This document shows positions 27,137-36,035 of a DNA stretch of 42,734 nucleotides, in pieces. How positions within the stretch are numbered: position 1 is the first letter of the stretch; every line of letters starts with the position of its first letter. Position numbers and translations under genes: made by a program. The DNA is taken from assembly GCA_002334915.1 (NCBI GenBank), contig DDCQ01000001.1:1-42734 (forward strand), written 5' to 3'. The DNA comes from Porticoccaceae bacterium UBA2002 (GTDB taxonomy: Bacteria; Pseudomonadota; Gammaproteobacteria; Pseudomonadales; Porticoccaceae). Below the pieces are notes generated by a model, which was not told where the DNA came from, searched no databases, and was given only the letters and a program-made list of their open reading frames with translations.

Positions 27137-28777
27137 TTACATATTCGGGTAGTTGGGACCACCGGCACCCTCTGGCACCACCCAGTTGATATTCTGACTG
27201 GGTTCTTTGATATCACAGGTTTTACAGTGTACGCAGTTCTGTGCATTGATCTGGAATCGGGGGCTGCCATCTTCATTGGCCAGAACCTCATAAACACCGG
27301 CAGGGCAGTAGCGCTGGGCGGGTTCATCGTAGAGCTCAAGGTTTTTGCTAATTGGCATATCTGGATCTGCAAGCACCAGGTGACAGGGCTGATCTTCTTC
27401 ATGGTTGGTATTCGACATAAACACGGAAGAAGCCTTGTCGAAACTCAGCACACCATCATATTTGGGATAATCAATTTTCGGGCATTCGCTGGCTGGTTTT
27501 AATGTGTCATGATCAGCTACCTTGTCACTCATGGTCCAGGGCAACATGCCGTTGAAAATATTGATATCAATGAATGAGTAGGCTGAACCAATAATATTGC
27601 CAAACCTGTGCTGAGCCGGGCCAAAGTTGCGCTGTATATGCAGCTCTTTATAAGCCCAGGAGGCTTTATAGGCTGCTGCATACTCTTCCAGATCAGTATT
27701 GCTTTTATCGGCGGCCAGTGCCGTGGCTACTGTCTCAGCGGCCAACATGCCTGATTTCATGGCGGTGTGACTGCCTTTAATTTTGGCAAAGTTCAGGGTG
27801 CCAGCATCATCACCGATCAGCAGGCCACCGGGGAAAGACATCTTGGGCTGCGACTGCAGACCACCTTTTAACAGTGCACGGGCACCATAGGTAAGACGCT
27901 CACCACCTTCGAGGTACTGTTTAATCTCAGGGTGATGTTTGTAGCGCTGAAACTCATCGTAGGGGCTAACATGGGGGTTGGTGTAGGACAGATTGGTAAC
28001 TAATCCAACAGCCACCTGGTTGTCTTCGAGGTGGTAGAGAAACCCTCCGCCCAGAGACTTGCTCTCATTCAGAGGCCAGCCAGCGCTATGCACCACCAAT
28101 CCGGGTTTATGCTGTTCAGCGGGAACCTTCCATAATTCTTTAATACCAATGCCGTAATGTTGAGGTTCTTTGCCCGCATCCAGAGCGTATTTAGCAATTA
28201 ACTGCTTGCCCAGATGACCGCGACATCCCTCGGAGAATAATGTGTACTTGGCGCGCAGTTCCATGCCCTGCATATAGGAGTCTTTATTTTCACCATTGTG
28301 GCCCACACCCATATCGCCAGTGGCAATACCCAGTACTTCATTATTTTCGCCATACAGCACTTCGGCCGCCGCAAAGCCAGGGAATACCTCAACACCAAGG
28401 TTTTCTGCTTGCTCGGCCAGCCAGCGACAGAGCTTGCCCAGGCTGATGATATAGTTGCCATGGTTGTGCATGGTCTTGGGAGCGAATAGCCCGGGAACCT
28501 TTATGCGTTTCTCGGCACCGGTCATTACAAAGATATGGTCATCGGTGACCGCTGTGGTTACCGGAGCTCCCATAGTTTTCCATTCGGGGAATAGCTCATC
28601 GAGAGCGGTTGGCTCCAATACAGCGCCGGAGAGAATATGTGCCCCCACTTCAGAGCCTTTCTCTACAACACAGACGCTGATGTCCGGGTTGACCTGTTTG
28701 AGACGACAGGCTGCCGCCAGACCTGAGGGACCTGCACCGACGATAACCACATCGTAATCCATAAATTCGCGTTCCAA
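27137..28777 (-). CDS. Electron transfer flavoprotein-ubiquinone oxidoreductase
   Basis: Membrane-associated FAD and [4Fe-4S] enzyme that passes electrons from reduced ETF to ubiquinone. This links acyl-CoA and other dehydrogenases to respiration. The FAD motif is VGAGPSGLAAACRL (about 11-24). EGCRGHLGKQL and GGLLIGDDAGTLN are family segments. The C-terminal cluster cysteines are in CPAGVYEV and CVHCKTCDIKEPSQNINW. Length is 546 aa. The TTG start at 28777 has GGAG seven bases upstream and gives the MEREFMDYDVV N-terminus typical of the family. It is divergent from etfBA. Confidence 0.95.
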   Translation of the reverse strand: MEREFMDYDVVIVGAGPSGLAAACRLKQVNPDISVCVVEKGSEVGAHILSGAVLEPTALDELFPEWKTMGAPVTTAVTDDHIFVMTGAEKRIKVPGLFAPKTMHNHGNYIISLGKLCRWLAEQAENLGVEVFPGFAAAEVLYGENNEVLGIATGDMGVGHNGENKDSYMQGMELRAKYTLFSEGCRGHLGKQLIAKYALDAGKEPQHYGIGIKELWKVPAEQHKPGLVVHSAGWPLNESKSLGGGFLYHLEDNQVAVGLVTNLSYTNPHVSPYDEFQRYKHHPEIKQYLEGGERLTYGARALLKGGLQSQPKMSFPGGLLIGDDAGTLNFAKIKGSHTAMKSGMLAAETVATALAADKSNTDLEEYAAAYKASWAYKELHIQRNFGPAQHRFGNIIGSAYSFIDINIFNGMLPWTMSDKVADHDTLKPASECPKIDYPKYDGVLSFDKASSVFMSNTNHEEDQPCHLVLADPDMPISKNLELYDEPAQRYCPAGVYEVLANEDGSPRFQINAQNCVHCKTCDIKEPSQNINWVVPEGAGGPNYPNM

Positions 28778-28811
28778 ACTCTTTCTCCAAAGGTTATTTG
28801 ACTGAGACTTA

Positions 28812-28826
28812 TGCGTAGTTTACGCA
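28812..28826. promoter_or_regulatory. Palindrome in the ETF divergent region
   Basis: TGCGTA-GTT-TACGCA, a perfect 6+3+6 inverted repeat 35 bases upstream of the ETF-QO start. It is suited to a dimeric repressor controlling ETF-QO and perhaps etfBA. The binding protein is unknown; the TetR regulator at 25773 is one candidate. Confidence 0.45.
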
Positions 28827-28957
28827 CTTCATTTAGGCATAGCCATAGGTAATATAGATACCCATAATTTGTAGGTAAGACAAGTCATACAGGCTGACTG
28901 AGCAGTCGTATTTGAGTATTTTAGCGGCTTGATTTTTACCTGCTTTCTAGGCAAACT

Positions 28958-28982
28958 GCGGCACTCAAAAATACCGTGCCGC
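28958..28982. other. Hairpin in the etfBA leader region
   Basis: GCGGCAC and GTGCCGC arms with an eleven-base AT-rich loop, 59 bases upstream of the etfB start. It could be part of a leader RNA or a protein-binding site. No T run follows. Confidence 0.35.
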
Positions 28983-29041
28983 CAGCTTATCCGAGTGGCA
29001 GAAGCTAACGTAATTTAACCACTAATCTAAAAAGGATGACC

Positions 29042-29794
29042 ATGAAAGTACTGGTAGCCGTAAAGCGCGTTGTGGACTACAACGTCAAGGTTAGACCCAA
29101 GTCAGACAATACCGACGTCGATTTGGCTAATGTCAAAATGTCCATTAACCCATTTTGTGAAATCGCCGTCGAAGAGGCCGTGCGCCTCAAAGAGAAGGGC
29201 GTTGCAACCGAGATTGTTGCCGTCTCTGTGGGGCCACAGCAGTCTCAGGAGCAGCTGCGCACAGCACTGGCCCTGGGTGCTGACCGCGCCATTTTGGTGG
29301 GCACTGATGATGTGCTTGAGCCTCTGGCGATTGCCAAGTGCCTGAAAGCCGTATGTGACTCTGAGTCTCCGGATATTATTCTTATGGGCAAGCAGGCTAT
29401 TGATGGTGATAACAACCAGACAGGCCAAATGCTCGCCGCTCTGGCTGGGTACGGCCAGGCGACTTTTGCCTCTGAGCTAAGTATAGATGGCGGCAAGGCG
29501 ACAGTGGTTCGCGAAATTGACGGGGGCCTGCAGACTGTTGCTCTATCGCTGCCTGCTCTTGTGACAGCTGATCTGCGCCTTAATGAGCCGCGTTATGCTT
29601 CGCTGCCCAATATCATGAAGGCCAAGAAGAAGCCTCTTGATACATCAACTCCTGCCGATTTGGGTGTTGATACGGCGGCACGGGTTAGCCTTCTGGGCGT
29701 TGAACTGCCCGCGGAGCGACAGGCAGGCATCAAGGTAGAAGATGTTGCCATGTTAGTAGACAAACTTAAAAACGAAGCAAAGGTGATCTCATGA
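29042..29794 (+). CDS. etfB: Electron transfer flavoprotein beta subunit
   Basis: The AMP-binding beta subunit of the soluble ETF heterodimer. Signatures are [34 protein letters not shown] and [21 protein letters not shown] (each read in part), then [21 protein letters not shown], the recognition-loop region. The frame has an earlier ATG at 29036, but that touches the AAGGA ribosome site. ATG at 29042 has proper spacing and the family N-terminus, giving 250 aa. It overlaps etfA by four bases. Confidence 0.95.
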   Translation: MKVLVAVKRVVDYNVKVRPKSDNTDVDLANVKMSINPFCEIAVEEAVRLKEKGVATEIVAVSVGPQQSQEQLRTALALGADRAILVGTDDVLEPLAIAKCLKAVCDSESPDIILMGKQAIDGDNNQTGQMLAALAGYGQATFASELSIDGGKATVVREIDGGLQTVALSLPALVTADLRLNEPRYASLPNIMKAKKKPLDTSTPADLGVDTAARVSLLGVELPAERQAGIKVEDVAMLVDKLKNEAKVIS

Positions 29795-30720
29795 GTATTC
29801 TAGTTATCGCTGAACACGACAACAGCAGCCTGAATGTGGCCACTTTGAACTCTGTTACTGCGGCTCAGGCTATAGGAAGTGATATAGATATTCTGGTGGT
29901 TGGAGCCTCCTGTCAGGATGTAGCAACTCAGGCAGCTCAGGTTGCAGGTATTGGCAAAGTGCTGGTAGCTGACAATAGCGCCTATGCCAACGCGCTGGCC
30001 GAGAATGTGGCACCTTTAATTGCTGAAGTGGGTGCTGGGTACAGCCATATTCTGGCGACAGCTACCACCACTGCTAAAAATATTATTCCTCGCGCTGCCG
30101 CGCTGATGGACGTCCAGGCAATTTCTGATATCAGCGCTGTGGTTAGTGCCGATACTTTTAAGCGCCCGATCTATGCCGGTAACGTAATTGCCACTGTGCA
30201 GTCCTCTGATGCTATTAAAGTGCTGACGGTGCGCGGCACTGCGTTTGACGCAGCTGCTGCCGAAGGGGGTTCTGCAAGCATTGAAGCTGTAGCTTCTGCC
30301 CATGATTCTGGTGTTTCCTCGTTTATTGGCGAAGAAGTGGCGGTATCTGACCGCCCTGAACTGACTGCTGCGGAAATTGTGATCTCTGGTGGCCGCGGTA
30401 TGGGCAATGGTGAAAACTTCGATATGCTTTACAGTATTGCCGATAAACTGGGTGCAGCAGTGGGAGCATCTCGAGCTGCAGTGGATGCGGGTTTTGTACC
30501 CAATGATATGCAGGTAGGGCAGACAGGCAAGATTGTTGCCCCTGACCTCTATGTGGCTGTAGGTATCTCTGGTGCAATTCAGCACCTGGCTGGCATGAAA
30601 GACAGTAAAGTGATTGTGGCCATTAACAAAGACGAAGAGGCACCGATTTTCTCGGTTGCGGATTATGGCCTGGTTGCAGATCTGTTTGCAGCACTGCCCG
30701 AGTTTGAATCTGCCCTGTAA
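29791..30720 (+). CDS. etfA: Electron transfer flavoprotein alpha subunit
   Basis: The FAD-binding alpha subunit, 309 aa. The C-terminal FAD domain is clear: [12 protein letters not shown] (about 206-217), [23 protein letters not shown] (in parts), [15 protein letters not shown] and [16 protein letters not shown]. The start overlaps the etfB stop (ATGA), so the subunits are translationally coupled. A terminator follows about 50 bases after the stop. Together with the divergent ETF-QO, all parts of the ETF electron route are present. Confidence 0.96.
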   Translation: MSILVIAEHDNSSLNVATLNSVTAAQAIGSDIDILVVGASCQDVATQAAQVAGIGKVLVADNSAYANALAENVAPLIAEVGAGYSHILATATTTAKNIIPRAAALMDVQAISDISAVVSADTFKRPIYAGNVIATVQSSDAIKVLTVRGTAFDAAAAEGGSASIEAVASAHDSGVSSFIGEEVAVSDRPELTAAEIVISGGRGMGNGENFDMLYSIADKLGAAVGASRAAVDAGFVPNDMQVGQTGKIVAPDLYVAVGISGAIQHLAGMKDSKVIVAINKDEEAPIFSVADYGLVADLFAALPEFESAL

Positions 30721-30767
30721 GTCTTTTCTTATCGGGCCATTCCAAACCCGATATAGATACAGCTTAT

Positions 30768-30796
30768 AAAAAAGGCCCCTTTGGGGCCTTTTTTAT
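30768..30796. terminator. Bidirectional terminator after etfA
   Basis: AAAAAAGGCCCC-TTT-GGGGCCTTTTTT, a near-perfect palindrome. It ends etfBA on the plus strand. On the minus strand it sits at the end of the extended DUF3106 frame, whose TAA at 30793-30795 touches it. Confidence 0.9.
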
Positions 30797-30942
30797 TTCT
30801 CTAGCTTTTGTTGTTGACTGCCTTTTCCTCTGCCTTTTTCTTTAGCAGCCTCTGACCTATCTATCTGACGTTTAATTTCTTTTACAACCTCCCTGCGCTC
30901 TTGGGGGCTCATGCTGCGGACTTTTTCACGTATTTCGTTTTG
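30793..30942 (-). pseudogene. In-frame C-terminal continuation of the DUF3106 gene beyond a TAG
   Basis: Directly after the TAG at 30943-30945 the same frame continues for 49 codons to TAA at 30793. The text is clearly coding-like: QNEIREKVRSMSPQERREV, KEIKRQIDR, then a Lys/Gly/Gln-rich end. The MSPQERREV segment repeats the LPKEERKKV and MPAEKRRII pattern of the upstream part, and the TAA abuts the terminator at 30768-30796. The ancestral gene was therefore probably 199 codons long, and one CAG-to-TAG change separates this tail. It may be a nonsense mutation, a sequencing error or, less likely, a readthrough site. Confidence 0.7.
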
Positions 30943-31392
30943 CTACTGAGCGGGCAGCTGCTCATAGTGATCAAAAGTCCTGTCAATTATGCGCCGTTTT
31001 TCTGCGGGCATATTGTTCCAGTGCTGGCGAAGTTTTTCTCGCTTATGGGGTGGCAGGTTTTCAAATTTCCTCATGGTCTTGCGCACCTTTTTGCGCTCCT
31101 CCTTAGGCAGGCCTTTCCAGTGATTAGCATGGCGCTTTATACGCTTGCGCATGTCTGGATCGGCCTCTTGTGAAATCTTGACCAATGTTTTTTGGCGCCG
31201 GAGGTTTATTTTGTCCCAGTTATCGGCAAAAGGGGACAGCGTGTCCTGAACCTCAGGTGAGAGACTCTCAAATGCAATGGTTTCCGATTGAGCAAAGGTA
31301 CTGCAGCAAAACAGAGTGGCGCTAAAAGCGATAATCACATTAACCAGGCCACGATTAAATATAGCCCCTAATCTGGCGTTTAAATAATCCAT
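30943..31392 (-). CDS. DUF3106-family exported helical protein, truncated by in-frame TAG
   Basis: A 149-residue product with an N-terminal signal segment (about 15-35, GLVNVIIAFSATLFCCSTFAQ, cleavage likely after AQ), so it is periplasmic. The mature part is highly charged and helical, with recurring short motifs LPKEERKKV, LPPHKREKL and MPAEKRRII, as in DUF3106. Function is unknown; the position behind a sigma factor and a probable anti-sigma protein suggests an envelope-response role. The frame stops at TAG, but the family pattern continues beyond it (see 30793-30942), so this product probably lacks its native C-terminus. It starts three bases after the anti-sigma-like gene. Confidence 0.8.
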   Translation of the reverse strand: MDYLNARLGAIFNRGLVNVIIAFSATLFCCSTFAQSETIAFESLSPEVQDTLSPFADNWDKINLRRQKTLVKISQEADPDMRKRIKRHANHWKGLPKEERKKVRKTMRKFENLPPHKREKLRQHWNNMPAEKRRIIDRTFDHYEQLPAQ

Positions 31393-31395
31393 AAC

Positions 31396-31767
31396 TTAAC
31401 CTGTGCTGCCCATATCTGTATCTGCCAGCCAGTAATAAAAATCCAGATCTTCGAAGAGATCTATAGGCTCATCAGCCATATCCAGCAGCATCTGGTCATT
31501 AATGGGTTCACTACCATTGGTCTTCAGCCTGGCTTCTTGCTGATTATCTAACCCCATCTGCCCATTGAGCATAACGCCAACAAGCAACAATGAAGCCAAC
31601 GAGGCGCCAAATGTCGGCCATAAAAACCTCCTGTGCGAGCTTTTATTCTGGGCTAGCGCCTCACGCCTAGCCTGAGCCAGACGAAATATCTCCGGTGCCT
31701 CTGTGGTCTCTTCCAGGGCCAGCAGGTCCTGTTGTAAATCCTGTTCAAATAATGTTGATTTAGTCAC
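31396..31767 (-). CDS. Single-TM protein, probable anti-sigma factor (DUF3619-like position)
   Basis: A 123-residue protein. It has an acidic N-terminal cytoplasmic part (DLLALEETTEAPEIFRLAQARRE), one transmembrane segment (about 50-67, FGASLASLLLVGVML) and an acidic periplasmic tail with EPIDLFEDLDFYYWL. The GTG start has a strong GGAGG site eight bases upstream and overlaps the sigma-factor stop by eight bases. Overlap with an ECF sigma gene plus this topology is the usual arrangement of an anti-sigma factor. The sigma / DUF3619 / DUF3106 trio is common in proteobacteria. No classical zinc anti-sigma motif is seen, so the role is inferred. Confidence 0.68.
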   Translation of the reverse strand: MTKSTLFEQDLQQDLLALEETTEAPEIFRLAQARREALAQNKSSHRRFLWPTFGASLASLLLVGVMLNGQMGLDNQQEARLKTNGSEPINDQMLLDMADEPIDLFEDLDFYYWLADTDMGSTG

Positions 31768-32344
31768 GGCGGTAATCCTCCAGCATGTCTCTCAGCGCAT
31801 GCATGGCTCTTGAATAATGGGTTTTTACACTGCCCTGTGATATCTCCATTGCACTGGCAGTCTCAATGGTGCTCAGCCCCTCCCAGCAGCGCAGCATAAA
31901 TGCCTGGCGCTGACGGTAGGGCAGCTGTTGCACCGAGTGGTTGAGCTGCTGGATACGCTGGCCGCGCATCAACATCTCATCTGGTGTTTCAGACTGTCTG
32001 CCTACAGCTCTATCAACAGGGCCTGCAACACTGTCTTCGCTATCTTTTGGCGCTGACTTTGACCAGATAAATACTCTGTCTCTTACCGCTTTACGGCGGT
32101 AGTAATCAGTCAGTCTGCTATTCAGTATGCGGTAAAACAGTGGCTTCCACTCACTGGGCTGTTTTGACGAGTATTTTTCTACCAGCTTGTACATGCTGTC
32201 CTGAACTATATCCATGGCACTGTCTGTGCTGCCAGTACCTGTGCGCGCCATATGGAAGGCCCGGCGCTCAATATATTTTAAAAATTCCTCAACCGTACAG
32301 TAGGGCAGTTCCTCTTCGGTAGCCACAGTCTGTGTATTTTCCAT
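31760..32344 (-). CDS. ECF-type RNA polymerase sigma factor
   Basis: A 194-residue sigma-70 family protein. Region 2 covers about 17-80 (VEEFLKYIERRAFHMA, AMDIVQDSMYKLVEKY, FYRILNSRLTDYYRR). Region 4 is at about 125-185 (LNHSVQQLPYRQRQAFMLRCWEGLSTIETASAMEISQGSVKTHYSRAMHAL, read in parts) with its helix-turn-helix. The frame is open to 32386, but ATG at 32344 follows an AGGG site and is preferred. It overlaps the anti-sigma-like gene and lies 63 bases after the His-rich gene on the same strand. The stimulus is unknown. Confidence 0.9.
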   Translation of the reverse strand: MENTQTVATEEELPYCTVEEFLKYIERRAFHMARTGTGSTDSAMDIVQDSMYKLVEKYSSKQPSEWKPLFYRILNSRLTDYYRRKAVRDRVFIWSKSAPKDSEDSVAGPVDRAVGRQSETPDEMLMRGQRIQQLNHSVQQLPYRQRQAFMLRCWEGLSTIETASAMEISQGSVKTHYSRAMHALRDMLEDYRRD

Positions 32345-32407
32345 GCTCGCTGACCCTGCGCAATTGTTGTAGGAATAAACTCTCATAATATCTGCAGTAT
32401 CATTATT

Positions 32408-32869
32408 TTAATGCTGGTTAGAGTAAATATTGTCGAGCATAGCCATCAGTGACAGCCACTGCAGATAATCTCTATCATGATGGTGACTATGGGAATGGCG
32501 GCCCCGCTGGTGATCTCGGTAATGCTGCCTGTGGCGGTCATAATGATGGCCATTGCCAGGGCCATAATAATGGATATAAAGTTGTCTTGGATTGGCATAG
32601 CTGTTTCTGTGGTGGCGCGGATGTTTGAGGCGGTAGGCAGTAACGCGTTTTTTAACGGCTCGATAATCGGTTTTAATTATCAGCTGGTTGTATGAATTTC
32701 TATGGGGAATCGCTTCGCGCCTATGCTCGCGATATGAGCGCCAGTCCTGCTGATGTTTGTGCTGATGACCGGCACTGTACTTGACCACAGTTCTCTCTGC
32801 GGCTACAGCTTGGACTGGGAGCATCAAAACCCCAATTGTGATTGCAGTAGTAATAACGGCCCTGTTCAT
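32408..32869 (-). CDS. Secreted histidine-rich protein, possibly metal-binding
   Basis: A 153-residue protein with a clear signal peptide (MNRAVITTAITIGVLMLPVQAVAA, cleavage after VAA). The mature protein is very rich in His, Arg and Tyr, with clusters such as GHQHKHQQ, GNGHHYDRHRQHYRDH and RGRHSHSHHHDRD. It may bind metal in the periplasm, loosely recalling RcnB-type proteins, but I do not recognise a family. The TTG at 32881 is part of the ribosome site (GGAGA); ATG at 32869 is the start. It is the first gene of the run into the ECF sigma operon. Confidence 0.72.
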   Translation of the reverse strand: MNRAVITTAITIGVLMLPVQAVAAERTVVKYSAGHQHKHQQDWRSYREHRREAIPHRNSYNQLIIKTDYRAVKKRVTAYRLKHPRHHRNSYANPRQLYIHYYGPGNGHHYDRHRQHYRDHQRGRHSHSHHHDRDYLQWLSLMAMLDNIYSNQH

Positions 32870-32942
32870 AATCGTCTCCAATCAAGTTACTCGGGACTAG
32901 TGAACGCTGAATAGCCTAATTGGTTGACCTGTTATTGGTCTA

Positions 32943-33761
32943 TCAATCGGACAGCAGGAAATCTGCCCAAATAGGGCAGTGATCTGAGGGTTTTTCCGAT
33001 GAGCGGGCATCAAAGTCAATTCCTGTTGACTGCAACCACTTCATAGCGGCATCGGAAGCCAGTATCAAATCGATACGCAGGCCCCTCTTGGGATCCTGCT
33101 CATAGCCGCGACTGCGGTAGTCAAACCAGCTATAGGATCTGTCGTCCTCTGGGTTCATTGATCTAAAGCTGTCCTGGAGCCCCCAGTCGCACAGATTTTG
33201 CAGCCATTCTCGTTCTTCTGGCAGAAAAGCGCACTTGCCGGTTTTTAGCCAACGCTTGGCATTTTCGGGTTTTATACCTACATCTATGTCCTCAGCGGCA
33301 ACATTCATGTCGCCCATAACCACCACTAAATCTTTGCTACTAAAATTATTCTGCAGATAGGTTAACAGGTCGGCATAGAACTTTTGCTTGGCCGGAAACT
33401 TAGTAGGGTGGGCCCGACCCTCTCCCTGGGGGAAATAGCCGTTGATAACATGTATGGTTTTGCTATCAACAATGTATTCTCCGTGAATCATTCGTCGCTG
33501 GGATTCTTCATTATCGCTGGGGTAACCCCTGGTCACCCTAGCAGCTGGCATTTTGCTTAGCAGGGCGACGCCGTAATGGCCTTTTTGACCATGGATATCC
33601 ACCTGATAGCCCATGGCATTTACAGCCTCTAGAGGGAATTCTTCATCGCTGACCTTGGTTTCCTGAAGGCCAATAATATCTGGGTTATGTTGGTCTATAA
33701 CGGCCTGTAACTGATGCAGGCGCGCCCGCAGCCCATTGACATTAAAAGAGATAATTCGCAC
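32943..33761 (-). CDS. xthA: Exodeoxyribonuclease III
   Basis: AP endonuclease and 3'-5' exonuclease of base-excision repair, 272 aa. Family residues are visible: N7 and N9 in SFNVNGLRAR, Glu34 in LQETK, the GDMNVA segment with catalytic Asp/Asn, and the C-terminal PSDHCPIWADF with the catalytic His. The prc gene ends six bases upstream, so the two are probably co-transcribed. Confidence 0.96.
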   Translation of the reverse strand: MRIISFNVNGLRARLHQLQAVIDQHNPDIIGLQETKVSDEEFPLEAVNAMGYQVDIHGQKGHYGVALLSKMPAARVTRGYPSDNEESQRRMIHGEYIVDSKTIHVINGYFPQGEGRAHPTKFPAKQKFYADLLTYLQNNFSSKDLVVVMGDMNVAAEDIDVGIKPENAKRWLKTGKCAFLPEEREWLQNLCDWGLQDSFRSMNPEDDRSYSWFDYRSRGYEQDPKRGLRIDLILASDAAMKWLQSTGIDFDARSSEKPSDHCPIWADFLLSD

Positions 33762-33767
33762 TGATTT

Positions 33768-35939
33768 TTAACTCGCTTTTTGTTGTTCTAGTTGTACTAG
33801 TTGAAGTTGACGCTGTTTGGCGATTTCTCCCAGGCGTATCTGGTCGCTCAATATATATCCGGCCTCTTGGAGCATAGGATCGGTCTCGGCAATATCCTCG
33901 TCTTCGTACAGCTCTTCACTACCTTGATCCTGCTCATCTGCATCGGAGGAGGCTAGCTCTAACTCTGAGTCGGTATCGGGCTCAGACTCGGCTTTCCAGG
34001 CTTCAATATCTGCATAGAGCTCCAGGCCCTTTTTCTTGCGACGGATGTTTTCCAGCGTAAATAATTCATCGTCCCATTTTTTACTGCGAGCGCGTCGGGC
34101 CTCGATATTTAATGACAGGGCATCCTGCTGACTCCAGCTTTTAGTGAGCTCCAGCTGGCTGAGCATATGAGCGTAGTCCGGATCATTTTGGCTGCGCTGT
34201 TTATGGGCTTCAAGCAATGGGGCAACCAGCGGCTGTAACTCATCAGTACTGCTGTGCGGCACGGCGCGAATTCGATCCCAGGGTAGGGCATAGTCCCTGT
34301 GGCTTTCACCTACCTCCTCTGGGTCATAGGCCGAGGGAAAGGCTATATCGGGAAGCACACCGCGGTGTTGGGTGCTATCGCCTGACACTCGATAAAATTT
34401 AGAGGTGGTCATCTTTAGCTGACCCGCAGATAGCCCGGTCACATCCTGAACTGTGCCCTTACCAAAACTCTGGCTACCTACCACGAGGGCGCGGCCATAG
34501 TCCTGCATGGCGCCGGCAAAAATTTCCGACGCAGAGGCGCTCAGGCGGTTAATCATTACCAGCATTGGTCCCTGGTAGATCGGTGGCCGAGTGGCTCGCT
34601 GATTGCGATAGACACGCTGATTGGCATCGCGAATTTGCACCACTGGACCGTAGCCGATAAATAGGTCGGTGAGGGCGGTGGCCTCGTAGAGCGAACCTCC
34701 ACCATTATTTCTCAGATCGAGAACAATGCCATCGACTCCCTGTTCCTCTAGCTCTTCAAGCAGTCTTAAAACATCTTTGGTGGTGCTGCGATAGTCTGGG
34801 TCGCGGTTTCTGTAAGCCTCGAAGTCCAGATAGAAGGCCGGTATATCAATTACCCCAAGCTTGTAGTTCCTGTCATCCTGAACTATATCCAACACCTTGC
34901 TCTGAGCAGATTTTTCTTCAAGTTTGACCTTGTCGCGGACAATTGAAATCACCTTGCTGCTGCCTGCTCCTGCCCCTTTCGAGGGTATCACCTGCAACCT
35001 AACTGTTGAGTCTTTCTCACCCCTGATAAGGGCGACTACATCATCCAGGCGCCAGCCGACCACATCAACAATCTCTCCATCACCCTGGCCAACACCGGCA
35101 ATCTTGTCCGAGGCCTTTAAAAGGCCCTGCAGGTCGGCAGGGCCACCGGGAATAATCCTTACCACTCTGGTGTATTCATCCTCAATATTGAGTTCGGCAC
35201 CTATGCCTGTGAGGGACAGAGACATATTGATCTGAAAGTTCTCTGTGGTGCGCGGGGTGAAGTAAGAGGTATGGGGATCGTAGAGGGAAGCCAGAGCATT
35301 GATATAAAGCTGAAATACATCCTGGCTATCGCGCTGCTGGTACTGGGTAATCTGGGTGCTATATCGCTTGACCAAAAGCTCGCGGGCAGCGTCTTCCTCT
35401 TTGTCATTGAGCAGCAACCGGATCATCGAATCCTTAAGGCGCTTGCGCCAAAAATCATCGGCCTGCTCAGCAGTCCCCAGCCAGTCGCGCTTATCTCCAT
35501 CGAGGATAATGCTCTCATCCAGACTATAGTCAAATTTATAATCGGGATTTTCGAGTAGGGCAATATTGGCTCTTAGACGCGCAGTGGCTCGTTCACGCAG
35601 CCGATTAAACATAATAAACCCAGGGCTGACATCGCCCCGTTTGGCAAGATCATCCAGGCGAGTTTGCCACTGGTTAAACTCATCTATATCAGACTGTAAA
35701 AAGTAGCTCTTGGTGGAATCAAGCTGATCTATATAGTGTTCAAGATAGCGCCGGGAAAGATCATCATCTATTACCTGGCCGCGATAATGCCTGGTGGCCA
35801 GACGATCAAAAATCTCTCGATATAGTGCGGTTTGCTCTGACTGTTTTTCAATCGGAATAACAGCAGTATCCGGTGCGGTGGCAAACACCGCGGTACTGAA
35901 AACAATGCTGGTGAATAGGGCTGTGATAGCGCGCGACAT
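33768..35939 (-). CDS. prc: Tail-specific (carboxy-terminal processing) protease Prc
   Basis: Periplasmic S41 protease that trims envelope proteins and murein hydrolases. A signal peptide is at 1-20 (cleavage near VFA). An N-terminal helical domain is followed by a PDZ domain (about 240-325, SLTGIGAELN) and the S41 core. Catalytic residues by alignment with E. coli are Ser469 (SASASEIFAGAM) and Lys494 (SFGKGTVQD). Length 723 aa is longer than E. coli's 682, partly from an acidic segment near 640-690 (DTDSELELASSDADEQDQ). It sits upstream of xthA in one operon. Confidence 0.95.
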   Translation of the reverse strand: MSRAITALFTSIVFSTAVFATAPDTAVIPIEKQSEQTALYREIFDRLATRHYRGQVIDDDLSRRYLEHYIDQLDSTKSYFLQSDIDEFNQWQTRLDDLAKRGDVSPGFIMFNRLRERATARLRANIALLENPDYKFDYSLDESIILDGDKRDWLGTAEQADDFWRKRLKDSMIRLLLNDKEEDAARELLVKRYSTQITQYQQRDSQDVFQLYINALASLYDPHTSYFTPRTTENFQINMSLSLTGIGAELNIEDEYTRVVRIIPGGPADLQGLLKASDKIAGVGQGDGEIVDVVGWRLDDVVALIRGEKDSTVRLQVIPSKGAGAGSSKVISIVRDKVKLEEKSAQSKVLDIVQDDRNYKLGVIDIPAFYLDFEAYRNRDPDYRSTTKDVLRLLEELEEQGVDGIVLDLRNNGGGSLYEATALTDLFIGYGPVVQIRDANQRVYRNQRATRPPIYQGPMLVMINRLSASASEIFAGAMQDYGRALVVGSQSFGKGTVQDVTGLSAGQLKMTTSKFYRVSGDSTQHRGVLPDIAFPSAYDPEEVGESHRDYALPWDRIRAVPHSSTDELQPLVAPLLEAHKQRSQNDPDYAHMLSQLELTKSWSQQDALSLNIEARRARSKKWDDELFTLENIRRKKKGLELYADIEAWKAESEPDTDSELELASSDADEQDQGSEELYEDEDIAETDPMLQEAGYILSDQIRLGEIAKQRQLQLVQLEQQKAS

Positions 35940-36035
35940 AGTTTGTTCCTTGTATCGGCCTGAGAGTTTAGCAAGAACTGGAATTACTGAATATAGACCA
36001 TAGGATAGATTGTTAATTTCAATGAACTCTGCACA

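Noticed and set aside
30016..30585. 189-codon minus-strand frame over etfA
   Set aside because: etfA is certain on the plus strand; the antisense frame is Arg/His/Ser-rich with no family match.
30943..30945. TAG in the DUF3106 frame as a pyrrolysine or programmed recoding site
   Set aside because: No Pyl machinery or recoding structure is visible, and a single CAG-to-TAG change is a simpler explanation.
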